A stretch of 64,000 nucleotides of DNA from RUG11551 sp045586185. Its GTDB lineage: Bacteria; Planctomycetota; Planctomycetia; Pirellulales; Thermoguttaceae. Location: the NCBI GenBank assembly GCA_045586185.1, contig JAZMZV010000160.1, forward strand, positions 1 to 64,000, in the 5' to 3' direction. This document shows positions 33,748 through 41,882 of this stretch, piece by piece (position 1 is the first letter of the stretch; each line of letters begins with the position of its first letter). The position numbers and the translations under genes are program-made. The notes under the pieces are model-generated. The model was not told where the DNA came from. It did no database searches and worked only from the letters and a program-made list of their open reading frames with translations.

Positions 33748-36439
33748 TCAGAATCCAGTCGCCGCGTTTCTGTAACACGGTGAATTCAACGCCAGCGGTC
33801 AGCGGCTGAGTTAAAGCGGGTGCGTACGTATCGGCGTCGCCTTTACGGGCAACCACTTTAGACGCTGTAACAACGCCGTGCTGAGTCTGAACAAATCGAT
33901 GATAATCGTAATGCGCTGAAACGAACACGCAAGCCGTCAGAAGGACGAAAACAATCCCGACGTATAAAATCGGACGTTTGCCAAAAACAAAATACGCCAG
34001 CAGCGTCAGCGTTGTCAAGACAGACAAAATCGTTGCTATAAGCGCTTTGTTTGGAAAAGAAACCCAGTTCTGCCAAAAGAACAGATTCTCAAACAGAGGA
34101 ACCGCCTGCTCTTTTCCGCCTACTGACTGGATGTTGTCCAGCAGGTGCGGGTTGGACGGCATGTACGGAACCGCCTGACGATACGCCGCCAGCGCGCGGG
34201 GCTTGTCGCCCGCCATTGCGTAGGCGTTGCCAAGATTGTAGTAAATCGCGCCAGACTTGACGCCCTGATTGATCAGATTCAAATACGTTTGAGCGGAATT
34301 GAGGTAGTCGTCCGGCTTTTGCGCCTGAGAGAATTCGTCCAGCCCTTTTTGGAACTCTTTGACCTCGTCTGACGACATCGGCTGCGAACAGCCGGACAGC
34401 GTCAAGGCAACAGCCAAAAGCAGCACAACGTTAGTCTGAGCGCCCAATATTCTGGACGATGATTTGAATTCTCGCAGTTTCATAATAACCTTTTCAGCTT
34501 TTTCTGTAACATTTGCGCTGACGTCAACGCCGCCAAAACGGGCTGCGTCCGCCATCTGGAGAATTGACCTCGCGTCATTGAGAACGTTGTCGTCATTGCA
34601 GCCGTCCTGACGCAGCAAACGAATCACGTCGTCTGTCGTCAAACCGGCGGCGGGAACGTTTTGTCGGTCGGCGGCGTAAGCGGTAATCGCCTTGACGACA
34701 GCGTCCAGACGGTCGGCGGGGTTGTTCAGAGATTTTGCCTGACGAATCGCCGACAGCGCATTAGCGGCGGCGTGACGGCGTCGAACCTGAACGGGACTTG
34801 ACTTCATCATTCTGACAAGCAGAATAGAAACCAGCAATGCGATAAACGCAGTATAAATAATCCCGTTGACCCAAAGAAACGCCGAAGGCGATTTCATCAA
34901 ATTGAATTGCGATTCGCGGAGCAGATTGACGTCTGTAATGTTGGCGTGAATGCCTCCCAGACTTGTTTTCCAGTTCTGGTCAGACGATCCGTTTCCTGCG
35001 TTGGGTGCAGTCGGCGCAGACATCAGCAGCGTCGTTCCCTTTTCCACCGTCAGGGGAAGGGGATTCGTTTTCATCTGGAAATACTCTCCGGTTTCCACGT
35101 TGAAAAATGACGCAGTAATAGCCGGGATTTCTCGAACCTTGTCGTTAAGCGGACGCATTGACCAGCTGAACTCCATCTGTCCGTCGGTGAGTTTATCTGT
35201 CGATTCGTAAATCTTGAAGTTGTCGGCAAAAGCCGGAATGGATTCCAGTTTCGGCGCGGTCATGTCCTCAAAAGACCCGGAGCCGCGAACGCGAAGCGTC
35301 AAGGTAATCGGATCGCCGACTTTGACTTTGTCAGGCGTTACAGACGCTGTCATATCAAACAGCCCAACGGCGTTGATGTAATCGTCCGGACGTCCTTTTA
35401 CCGGCGGGGGAACGACGTTGACAGTTAACGCCTTGGCAGTAGCGAACAACGCCTCGCCCTGAAGACGTCCGTTTTCAAAACCAACCGCCAGGTCGCCCTG
35501 GAAGTTGACGGGGCCGAACTGATACGTCCCGGTTTTCTGAGCGGTAAAACGTCTGACAAAATCGAACTGCCAGTATTTCGTCTCCGTTCCGTTAGCGTCT
35601 GGAAGCGTTACTGTTTTCGGCTTCGGCATGAACGTAAACAGCGACGGCTTTCGAGAAGCGGAGCCGAACCCGAACCCAAAATCGAAATCGTCCATAATAT
35701 CAAAAGCGGACATCGATTTTTTGTAGTCGTTGATAGAAAAGCCCCCGGAGCTGTTTTGATACGGTCCCAGCCAAACGCTCACGTCTGACGGCGTCGTCAG
35801 CCCGTCCGCGAGGTTGTCCATCGCCCACGGAATTTTCAGACGCACCGGATTCTGCTGAACGGTCAGAGGGTTATGGTCGGAATTCGGCTCAGGAATCGCC
35901 TTGATCCAAATTCGAAGAATGACGTCAAAACTCTGCATCGGATACAGCGGAGATTCTGAAACGTCTTTCCCGGCGCTTTGAGCGAGGATTTTCATGATAA
36001 TAAAATCCTGCGCGTCTGCCGACTTCACAGTCAGAGTTCCGCCGCCGGCTGTCAGCTGACGCCCTTCGGTTTCAAAAACCAGCTTAGGCAGCTGAAGTTC
36101 GCCCGTTTTATTGGGAACGAGTTGAAACGTGTAGATATGCTTTCGTTGACTGTTGTCAATACGTCTGCCGTTGACAATAATTATGCTGGTAGAATTCTGG
36201 GGGCGGTCGCCGAGTTCGATCAGCTGAAAATCGTCGTTCATTTCCACCTTCGGTTTAACCGGGTCGGCGTCAATGAGCGTTACAACCCAGTCAATCGTCT
36301 GCCCTTCGTAGACGGACTTTCCAATCTTCTGCCCGTCAATCGACATGGCAGACTGCGTCGACGGCTCGCCCGCCATCGCCAGCGTCGGAAATAATAACGT
36401 CAGTATTGTCAACGATAAAAACGTATGTATGAATCTCAT
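33689..36439 (-). CDS. BatD-BatE fusion (BatD domain, internal lipoprotein signal, TPR, SH3)
   Basis: A 916-residue membrane protein of the Bat (Bacteroides aerotolerance) operon. Signal peptide 1-24 (TLAMA-GEP). Residues 25-510 are the BatD/oxygen-tolerance beta-domain array, and a TM helix lies near 519-543. A cytoplasmic helical region ends at about 652. Then Met653 starts MKLREFKSSSR, a hydrophobic stretch and an LSGC lipobox with Cys684: a complete lipoprotein signal inside the chain. After it come a TPR-like unit (AIYYNLGNAYAMAGDKPRAL), two TM helices and an SH3b-like end (WILINLDDSHEGWIPA), the layout of BatE. An AAAGG site precedes codon 653 (ATG at 34483), so a separate 264-residue BatE may also be made. 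Bat proteins are thought to act with MoxR in envelope stress or metal/protein maturation. Confidence 0.87.
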   Translation of the reverse strand: MRFIHTFLSLTILTLLFPTLAMAGEPSTQSAMSIDGQKIGKSVYEGQTIDWVVTLIDADPVKPKVEMNDDFQLIELGDRPQNSTSIIIVNGRRIDNSQRKHIYTFQLVPNKTGELQLPKLVFETEGRQLTAGGGTLTVKSADAQDFIIMKILAQSAGKDVSESPLYPMQSFDVILRIWIKAIPEPNSDHNPLTVQQNPVRLKIPWAMDNLADGLTTPSDVSVWLGPYQNSSGGFSINDYKKSMSAFDIMDDFDFGFGFGSASRKPSLFTFMPKPKTVTLPDANGTETKYWQFDFVRRFTAQKTGTYQFGPVNFQGDLAVGFENGRLQGEALFATAKALTVNVVPPPVKGRPDDYINAVGLFDMTASVTPDKVKVGDPITLTLRVRGSGSFEDMTAPKLESIPAFADNFKIYESTDKLTDGQMEFSWSMRPLNDKVREIPAITASFFNVETGEYFQMKTNPLPLTVEKGTTLLMSAPTAPNAGNGSSDQNWKTSLGGIHANITDVNLLRESQFNLMKSPSAFLWVNGIIYTAFIALLVSILLVRMMKSSPVQVRRRHAAANALSAIRQAKSLNNPADRLDAVVKAITAYAADRQNVPAAGLTTDDVIRLLRQDGCNDDNVLNDARSILQMADAARFGGVDVSANVTEKAEKVIMKLREFKSSSRILGAQTNVVLLLAVALTLSGCSQPMSSDEVKEFQKGLDEFSQAQKPDDYLNSAQTYLNLINQGVKSGAIYYNLGNAYAMAGDKPRALAAYRQAVPYMPSNPHLLDNIQSVGGKEQAVPLFENLFFWQNWVSFPNKALIATILSVLTTLTLLAYFVFGKRPILYVGIVFVLLTACVFVSAHYDYHRFVQTQHGVVTASKVVARKGDADTYAPALTQPLTAGVEFTVLQKRGDWILINLDDSHEGWIPAASAIVY

Positions 36440-36447
36440 GATGTATT

Positions 36448-36524
36448 TAGGGAATAGGGAATGGGGAGTAGGGAGTAGGAAAGATTAAACTATTGCCTAT
36501 TGCCTACTGCCTACTGCCTTCTAT
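36448..36524 (-). repeat. Heptamer-hairpin element between batBC and batDE
   Basis: Plus strand: TAGGGAA/TAGGGAG units (36448-36480), then AAGATTAAAC in place of a core, then TATTGCC/TACTGCC units (36491-36520). Both arms are exact heptamer periodic; complements are AGGCAGT against AGGGAGT. It ends 8 bases from the batDE start codon. Confidence 0.8.
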
Positions 36525-36525
36525 T

Positions 36526-39500
36526 TTACCAATCTTTTTCAACTTTGTCAGGGGGGTTGAGCAATTTTCGAAGTTGGGCTTCCAACTTCTTCCTTTCATC
36601 CTGACGAGCCTGAACGCGGCGCATCAGACCGTGCGCCTGCGCGTCGGTCAATTCCTCGTCGTTTTGCTGAGCTTGCTGCGCCTCTTGCTGCTGAGCTTCC
36701 TGCTCCTCCTGCTGACCTTCCTGTTCGTCCTGTTGAGCCTCCTGCTCGTCTTTCTGCTCTTCTTCCTCAGACTTCTTATCCTGTTCGGACTCGTCTTGCT
36801 CGTCCTGTTTTTGTTCGTCTTGATTCTGTTGATCTTGCTTGTCCTGATCTTGTTTGTCTTGATCCTGCTTGTCCTGATTTTGCTGATCTTTATTTTGATT
36901 CTGTTTGTCTTTATTTTGTTGATCTTTGTTTTGCTGATCCTGATTCTGTTGATCTTGATTCTGCTGATCCTGGTTTTGCTGGTCTTGATTGTCCTGGTTC
37001 TGCTGGGAATCGTCTTTGAGAATCTCTTCCAGTAAACGGAGCGCTTCTTTCTGAGACGTCAGAGCGTCTTCCAGTTTCGACGCCTTTAAGTCGTTGGCGG
37101 CGTACTGAACCAGCGGAGGAATCGACGGGCCGAGTTCGACCGCCTTTTTGCACATGTTACGCAACTTCTGAATCTGCTGATCCTGCGGGTTGGCAGAATT
37201 CGGGTCAACAGCGACGTCTTCCGGATTCTGCAGCGCGTCCAGCGCGTCCTGAAGATTCTCGGCGTTGTCTTTGAGCTTTAACTTTGAATTGCCGTCGCCT
37301 TTGGGCGTCGCCTTTTCCGGGGGAAGATGCTGAAGCATTGCCTCGGCTTTGGGAACGATTGTCTGAGTCCACGGAAGGAGCGACGTCTGCTTGAATACGT
37401 TCTCGTCCAGTTCTATCTGTGACAGCTTCTCGTTGGTTTGACTGTCGCTCTGTTTCTCCGCCTTTTCCGCATCCGCCTCTTTTTTAGAGGCGTTTTCTTT
37501 CTTTTTAATTTCCTTCTCGGTATATTTGATAAGCTCTTTTTGCTCTTTGATAGCTCTGGTAATCATCTCCTGCAGAGGCGACATGACCAGATAAAGGTTG
37601 TCAAGCGTCTGGACGCTCGCTGCCAGGGAATCCGCCGCGCCCTTGGAATCCTTGCTGTAAAGCTTTTCAGCCGATTGCTCAATTGCCGACTGCGAGTCTT
37701 TGACCCATTGTTCAATTACCGGCTTGACTTGTTCCAGCTGCGCCTGCTGTTCCGGGGTAAGAACGGGCGGCTGCGGCGCCGGCTGACCCGGCTGCGCCTG
37801 AGCTGCGGCGGCTTCCTGACCTGACAACGCCTTGAAAGTTTTGTCTTGAAGCAACTCTGCTTTCTTAATCGAATCCGACAACTGTTCAGCAGTCTGGAAG
37901 TATTCCTGACGCGTTACAAGGGAATCGTCTTTCAACCCCAGTCGAGAGCTTTTCGCTTTCGCCTTGAGAAGTTCCTCCTCCACGTCGACGGCGTACTGCA
38001 GCGCAGTTTTCTTTTCCGCTTCCTTTCTCAAGTCGGCGTCTTTCCAGGCGTCTTCCCATTCGCGGCTGACGGTCAGAATTCGTTCCAGCTTCTCTTTCGC
38101 GTCGGGATAGTCCGGCTGAGCGTCCAAGACGGCTCGAAACTGTTCCGCCGCGCGATTGACGTTAGAGCGAATCTTTTTCCGGACGGAATCTTCAACGGCT
38201 TTTGGGTCCGACCCGGATTCCTGATTGGCAATTTGAGCGTACAGACACCCCAGGTCGTATTTCGCCCGAAGCGCCATCGCGTCGTCTGCCGACCCGGCAA
38301 CAGCCAGGTACGCGTCTTTCGCCTTCTCGAACTGTCCGGCTTTGTCCAGACTTCGCGCCAGATTGTACTGGCAGATTGTCAAGTCCTTCTTTTGAGCGTT
38401 CGGATTCTTCTGTGACGCAATCGAGTCTATAATCTTCTGATACTTCTCCGCCGCCTGAGTAAAATGACCCGTCTGGTAATCGTTTTGAGCGGACGCCATC
38501 GTCGGAACCGTTTCCGCCTGTAACATCTGGGGCGAAGCCAGCAAAACGAACAGCAGAATTAACGTCAATGGAGCGCTCAGCGCTGACTGTCGGTTTTCGT
38601 TTTTCACTTCCCGCCTCTCGTTATTCGTCTCTTGTTTTTCGTTTCTTGTAACGCGTTTCTCGTTAATCAAAACAAACACGATTAAGAAAAACATTCCCGC
38701 CGCCAAAAACCACTGGTACTGTTCCCGATAGCGGATTCGTTCCTCGACGCCGTCTGACCCGTGCTTGAGTTTGCTGAGCGTATCTTTGTAAACCTGTCCT
38801 AAATCGTAGTTCTTTGTTCCTGCTGGAATGTACACGCCGGAACCTGCCAGCGCGATTTGCTGCAAAAGCCCTTCGTCTGCCTTACTGAACACTTCCTGAC
38901 CGTTTTTGTCTTTCAGATACGACTTGTTGCGCCCTTCGACAACGGGAATTCTGGCTCCCTCTTTAGCGTCGCCAATCGACATCGTAAAGACGCGCATCTT
39001 CTTTGCCGCCGCGGCTGTCGCCGCCTCAACCGGCAACGACTCGTGGTCTTCGCCGTCGGTAATCAACAGCATCGCCTGATCCCGGTCGGTGCGTTCCGGC
39101 ATGGACTCCATCGCCAGACGAATTGCGTCGCCCATCAACGTGCCGCCTCGCGGAGCGGACTGCGTATCGATATCTTTGAGGGTTCGTTTGAAAAAGCCCT
39201 GATCCGTCGTCAGCGGGACTTTCAAAAGCGGCTTTCCCGCAAAGACGATAAGACCGACTCGTTCTCCCTTGAGTTCCTTGAGCAAGTCGAGACAGTCCGC
39301 CTTCGCCTTTTCCAACCGGCTGGGCATGACGTCCTGAGCGTCCATTGACTTTGACACGTCCAGAAGAATAAACATGTCGGCCCCGCGCCGCTGAACCTGT
39401 TCATAATAGACGCCGAAGCGCGGACGCGCCAGAGCGACAATAAAAAACGTTATCGCCAAAAGCAGACACAGCGTTTTGAACGCCGCGCGGCCGCCGGACA

Positions 39501-39645
39501 GTTTGGGCGCCAAACGCTTTTGAGCGTCCTGATCGATAAACCTGTCTAACGCCTTTTTGCGGCTGCGATAGGAATAATACGCCAGAGCGACGATTATCGG
39601 CTCAAGCCAAATTAACGACAGAATTCCCGGATTCTCCCAGTTCAT
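36526..39645 (-). CDS. BatB-BatC fusion (VWA domain, heptad linker, TPR, Gln-rich tail)
   Basis: A 1039-residue membrane protein. The BatB part has two N-terminal TM helices, a von Willebrand A domain with an intact MIDAS (DVSKSMD; TDGEDHE) at about 90-290 and a third TM helix (FLAAGMFFLIVFVLI, about 310-325). Residues 328-353 are a heptad-repeat linker (NEKRVTR-NEKQETN-NERREVK) encoded by tandem DNA heptamers. A signal-peptide-like segment follows (LTLILLFVLLASPQMLQA), then the BatC-type TPR region (about 380-540), coiled-coil stretches, and a long Gln/Asp/Glu/Lys-rich tail (about 870-990). There is no ATG near the second signal segment, so one continuous protein is expected. VWA proteins of this operon are presumed MoxR partners. 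Confidence 0.87.
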   Translation of the reverse strand: MNWENPGILSLIWLEPIIVALAYYSYRSRKKALDRFIDQDAQKRLAPKLSGGRAAFKTLCLLLAITFFIVALARPRFGVYYEQVQRRGADMFILLDVSKSMDAQDVMPSRLEKAKADCLDLLKELKGERVGLIVFAGKPLLKVPLTTDQGFFKRTLKDIDTQSAPRGGTLMGDAIRLAMESMPERTDRDQAMLLITDGEDHESLPVEAATAAAAKKMRVFTMSIGDAKEGARIPVVEGRNKSYLKDKNGQEVFSKADEGLLQQIALAGSGVYIPAGTKNYDLGQVYKDTLSKLKHGSDGVEERIRYREQYQWFLAAGMFFLIVFVLINEKRVTRNEKQETNNERREVKNENRQSALSAPLTLILLFVLLASPQMLQAETVPTMASAQNDYQTGHFTQAAEKYQKIIDSIASQKNPNAQKKDLTICQYNLARSLDKAGQFEKAKDAYLAVAGSADDAMALRAKYDLGCLYAQIANQESGSDPKAVEDSVRKKIRSNVNRAAEQFRAVLDAQPDYPDAKEKLERILTVSREWEDAWKDADLRKEAEKKTALQYAVDVEEELLKAKAKSSRLGLKDDSLVTRQEYFQTAEQLSDSIKKAELLQDKTFKALSGQEAAAAQAQPGQPAPQPPVLTPEQQAQLEQVKPVIEQWVKDSQSAIEQSAEKLYSKDSKGAADSLAASVQTLDNLYLVMSPLQEMITRAIKEQKELIKYTEKEIKKKENASKKEADAEKAEKQSDSQTNEKLSQIELDENVFKQTSLLPWTQTIVPKAEAMLQHLPPEKATPKGDGNSKLKLKDNAENLQDALDALQNPEDVAVDPNSANPQDQQIQKLRNMCKKAVELGPSIPPLVQYAANDLKASKLEDALTSQKEALRLLEEILKDDSQQNQDNQDQQNQDQQNQDQQNQDQQNKDQQNKDKQNQNKDQQNQDKQDQDKQDQDKQDQQNQDEQKQDEQDESEQDKKSEEEEQKDEQEAQQDEQEGQQEEQEAQQQEAQQAQQNDEELTDAQAHGLMRRVQARQDERKKLEAQLRKLLNPPDKVEKDW
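38587..38664 (-). repeat. In-frame heptamer tract joining batB to batC
   Basis: Eleven consecutive 7-mers close to AACGAGA, read in frame so that 21 nt give a 7-residue period (NEKRVTR, NEKQETN, NERREVK). The units resemble those in the pgsA-galU element but lack in-frame stops. Confidence 0.8.
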
Positions 39646-39663
39646 TTTTTCCGATTATACTCC

Positions 39664-40746
39664 TTACGGAAGCGATCTGAATCGCGTGGTTGTTAGTAAC
39701 ACGTACGCCAAAATCAAAATCAGGCTTGCCCACAGCGGAACGGTAAACCATTCCTTGTAATGCGTGTACATTTGCCCTTCGATTTTGGACTTCTCAAGTT
39801 TGTCAATCGCCTGATAAACCTGTTCCAGAGCCTTGGTCGACTTCGCGTTGAAATAAACGCCGCCAGTCTCTTTGGCGATATTTTTAAGCGTCTCTTCGTC
39901 CAGACGCATAATTCCCTTTTGCATGATAACCCGACCGTTGGAAAGCATCGTCGGGACGTCCGTCAGACCATTAGATCCGATTCCGATAGTATAAACCTTT
40001 ATACCGTACTTTTTCGCCAGAGCGGTTCCCTGTTCCGGGGTCAGCTCGCCAGCCGTCTGTTCGCCGTCGGACAGGAAAATCATAATCTTGGATTTCTCTT
40101 CCGCGTTCCGCAGACGTTCCACGCCTTCCGCCAGCGCGTCGCCGATGGCTGTGCTGTTTTCTTCCTGAACCAGATGTTCGTTGAGCAATCGCCCCTGATC
40201 GTCGTAAATCGGATCAGAGATATTCACTTCGTTCAAAACGCTGATTAACGCGTCGTGATCCAGCGTCAGCGGACAGCGATCTTCCGCATAGCCGCCAAAA
40301 GAAATCAAACCGATGTTGTCGTTGGGACGCCCTTCCAGAACGCCGTCTCCGATAACGAACCGCTTGAACACGTCTTTAATCGCTTCCAGACGATTGACCT
40401 GACGGCCGTTGACTTTGAAGTCCAGAGCGCGCATTGATCCGCTTCTGTCAACGACCATTTCAATAGCAATGCCTTCCGTCTGAACGCGGAATTCTTCTTC
40501 GCCCTGACGCGGCCGCGCCAGAGCGACAATCGCGCATACGCCCGCCAAAAAAAGAACCAGCGGTAAAAGACGCTTGATTCTCAAGGCAAACGTTACCGGC
40601 AAATCGCGCAGCGAACTGACGTCAGGAAACAAAATCGCCGATCTGCTTTGCCGTCGTTTCCCAAACGGGAACGCAAACGACAACACCGCGATAGTCCACG
40701 GAATAAGCAGTAAAAGCCACAACGGCGAATGAAATTCAAAATTCAT
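39664..40746 (-). CDS. batA: BatA-type von Willebrand factor A membrane protein
   Basis: A 360-residue protein of the Bat operon. An N-terminal TM helix (PLWLLLLIPWTIAVLSFAF, about 8-26) and a second (LLPLVLFLAGVCAIVALARP, about 59-78) precede a VWA domain (about 88-310) with the MIDAS motif DRSGSMRAL and LSDGEQTAGE. A C-terminal TM helix (VPLWASLILILAYVLLTTT) closes the protein. This helix-VWA-helix layout is typical of BatA. It lies 18 bp upstream of the batB-batC gene and downstream of the 319-residue protein, separated by a heptamer element that ends about 10 bp before its start. Confidence 0.92.
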   Translation of the reverse strand: MNFEFHSPLWLLLLIPWTIAVLSFAFPFGKRRQSRSAILFPDVSSLRDLPVTFALRIKRLLPLVLFLAGVCAIVALARPRQGEEEFRVQTEGIAIEMVVDRSGSMRALDFKVNGRQVNRLEAIKDVFKRFVIGDGVLEGRPNDNIGLISFGGYAEDRCPLTLDHDALISVLNEVNISDPIYDDQGRLLNEHLVQEENSTAIGDALAEGVERLRNAEEKSKIMIFLSDGEQTAGELTPEQGTALAKKYGIKVYTIGIGSNGLTDVPTMLSNGRVIMQKGIMRLDEETLKNIAKETGGVYFNAKSTKALEQVYQAIDKLEKSKIEGQMYTHYKEWFTVPLWASLILILAYVLLTTTRFRSLP

Positions 40747-40754
40747 GGTATATT

Positions 40755-40841
40755 AAGTTGCGAGTTACGAGTTGCGAGTTGCGAGAAAACTTTGTGAGGC
40801 GCTTTGCGTAACTCCTCACTCCTCACTCCTCACTCGCTATT
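40755..40841 (-). repeat. Heptamer-hairpin element with unlike arms, before batA
   Basis: In transcription direction: arm of GAGTGAG heptamers, core ACGCAAAGCGCCTCA (40809 to 40795), arm of CTCGCAA heptamers ending AACTT. The first arm encodes the last three residues (NSE) and TGA stop of the preceding protein. Confidence 0.85.
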
Positions 40842-41789
40842 CTCTTGTGTTTCTTGTTCCATCTCGATACATATAAACGCCTCGGCGTTATGGATTGCCG
40901 TATTGATTCCCGCTTCGCCGGGATCGTGTTGAGCAAACTTAACCATGTCCGCCGATTCCAAAAAATGCTTTAGTCGAATGCGCTCGACGTCGGAAAAGAC
41001 GTTCCCCTGACTGATCTTGTAAAGGAACTCTTCGGTCGTCAGTTCCGGAGCGTTGATCAGCGTCGTGCGTTCGATAAACTCTCGGACGATGCCGGTCAGT
41101 TCCACGTAAAACATTTTCACGTCGCGATGTGCCAGCCCGGATTCCAGCAGGGCTTTCATGCGTTCCATCGCCAATTCGTACGGAGATTTTGGCTTTTCCG
41201 ATTTGGACGATTTCTTTCGTTTGAAAAACGCCGACCAAATCATGACAATCACAATTAACACCGCCAAAGCAGCGATTATATACGGCAAAAGATTCTTTTT
41301 GACGTCAAGGAGAGAATTTTCAGAACCCATTCCCTTGAGATTGTCCTCGCTTTTAGCTACCTTGGAAACAACCTTGACGTTAAACGGTTTGACTTCAACG
41401 CAGCCCGGTTTGCCGGACTTGTCCTGATAATAGACGGGAAACGCAGGGACGACCTGATCGCCCAATTTCGTCGGACGCAGCGTCAGCCGAATCTCGTGCG
41501 TTGTTGGGCTGGTCTGGAGCGTTTCCGACGCTGCTATTGTCCAGGCGCCCCATTTTTTCGGAATCGGAGCTGACGGAAGAGCATACCCTTCCGGGACGTT
41601 GACTTTAATCGTCCATTTGACGTCCGTAGCCAGCGTTACATTTTCCAGCGGCGACGCTGACGACTCCACCGAAACCGCAGTCGGAGCCGCGTCCTTTTCG
41701 GCTTTGGGAGCGTCTTGCGCCCAGCCTGCCGACTCAAACGCCAGCAGAGCCAGAAGAAGATAAAACGACAGAATATATTTAACGTTCAT
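40830..41789 (-). CDS. Bat-operon one-TM protein of unknown function
   Basis: About 319 residues from the ATG at 41789 (MNVKYILSF); an in-frame ATG three codons earlier is less likely. Signal peptide at 1-24 (FESAGWA-QDA). A periplasmic beta-rich domain follows (about 30-170; TDVKWTIKVNVPEGYALP, EIRLTLRPTKLGDQVVPAF), recalling a BatD-like immunoglobulin fold. A TM helix (LLPYIIAALAVLIVIVMIWSA, about 178-198) precedes a basic stretch and a cytoplasmic helical domain (about 215-310; KMFYVELTGIVREFIERTTL). This arrangement is common between DUF58 and batA genes. The last residues NSE and stop come from the heptamer element. Confidence 0.8.
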   Translation of the reverse strand: MNVKYILSFYLLLALLAFESAGWAQDAPKAEKDAAPTAVSVESSASPLENVTLATDVKWTIKVNVPEGYALPSAPIPKKWGAWTIAASETLQTSPTTHEIRLTLRPTKLGDQVVPAFPVYYQDKSGKPGCVEVKPFNVKVVSKVAKSEDNLKGMGSENSLLDVKKNLLPYIIAALAVLIVIVMIWSAFFKRKKSSKSEKPKSPYELAMERMKALLESGLAHRDVKMFYVELTGIVREFIERTTLINAPELTTEEFLYKISQGNVFSDVERIRLKHFLESADMVKFAQHDPGEAGINTAIHNAEAFICIEMEQETQENSE

Positions 41790-41882
41790 AATTAGCAATT
41801 GTCAATTAGCAATTAGCAATTGGCGCGAAGCGTAAACTACTGCCTACTGCCTCTTGCCTACTGCCTACCATGCCTAATGCCT
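41790..41882 (-). repeat. Heptamer-hairpin element between DUF58 gene and its downstream partner
   Basis: In transcription direction: TAGGCAG units that include the DUF58 stop codon, core TTTACGCTTCGCGCC (41837-41822 region), arm of AATTGCT heptamers to 41790, one base from the next start codon. The two arms are unrelated in sequence, so a simple hairpin would not form. Confidence 0.8.

Noticed and set aside
36493..37035. Leu-rich 180-residue frame on the plus strand
   Set aside because: Antisense image of the Gln/Asp-rich tail of the BatB-BatC protein.
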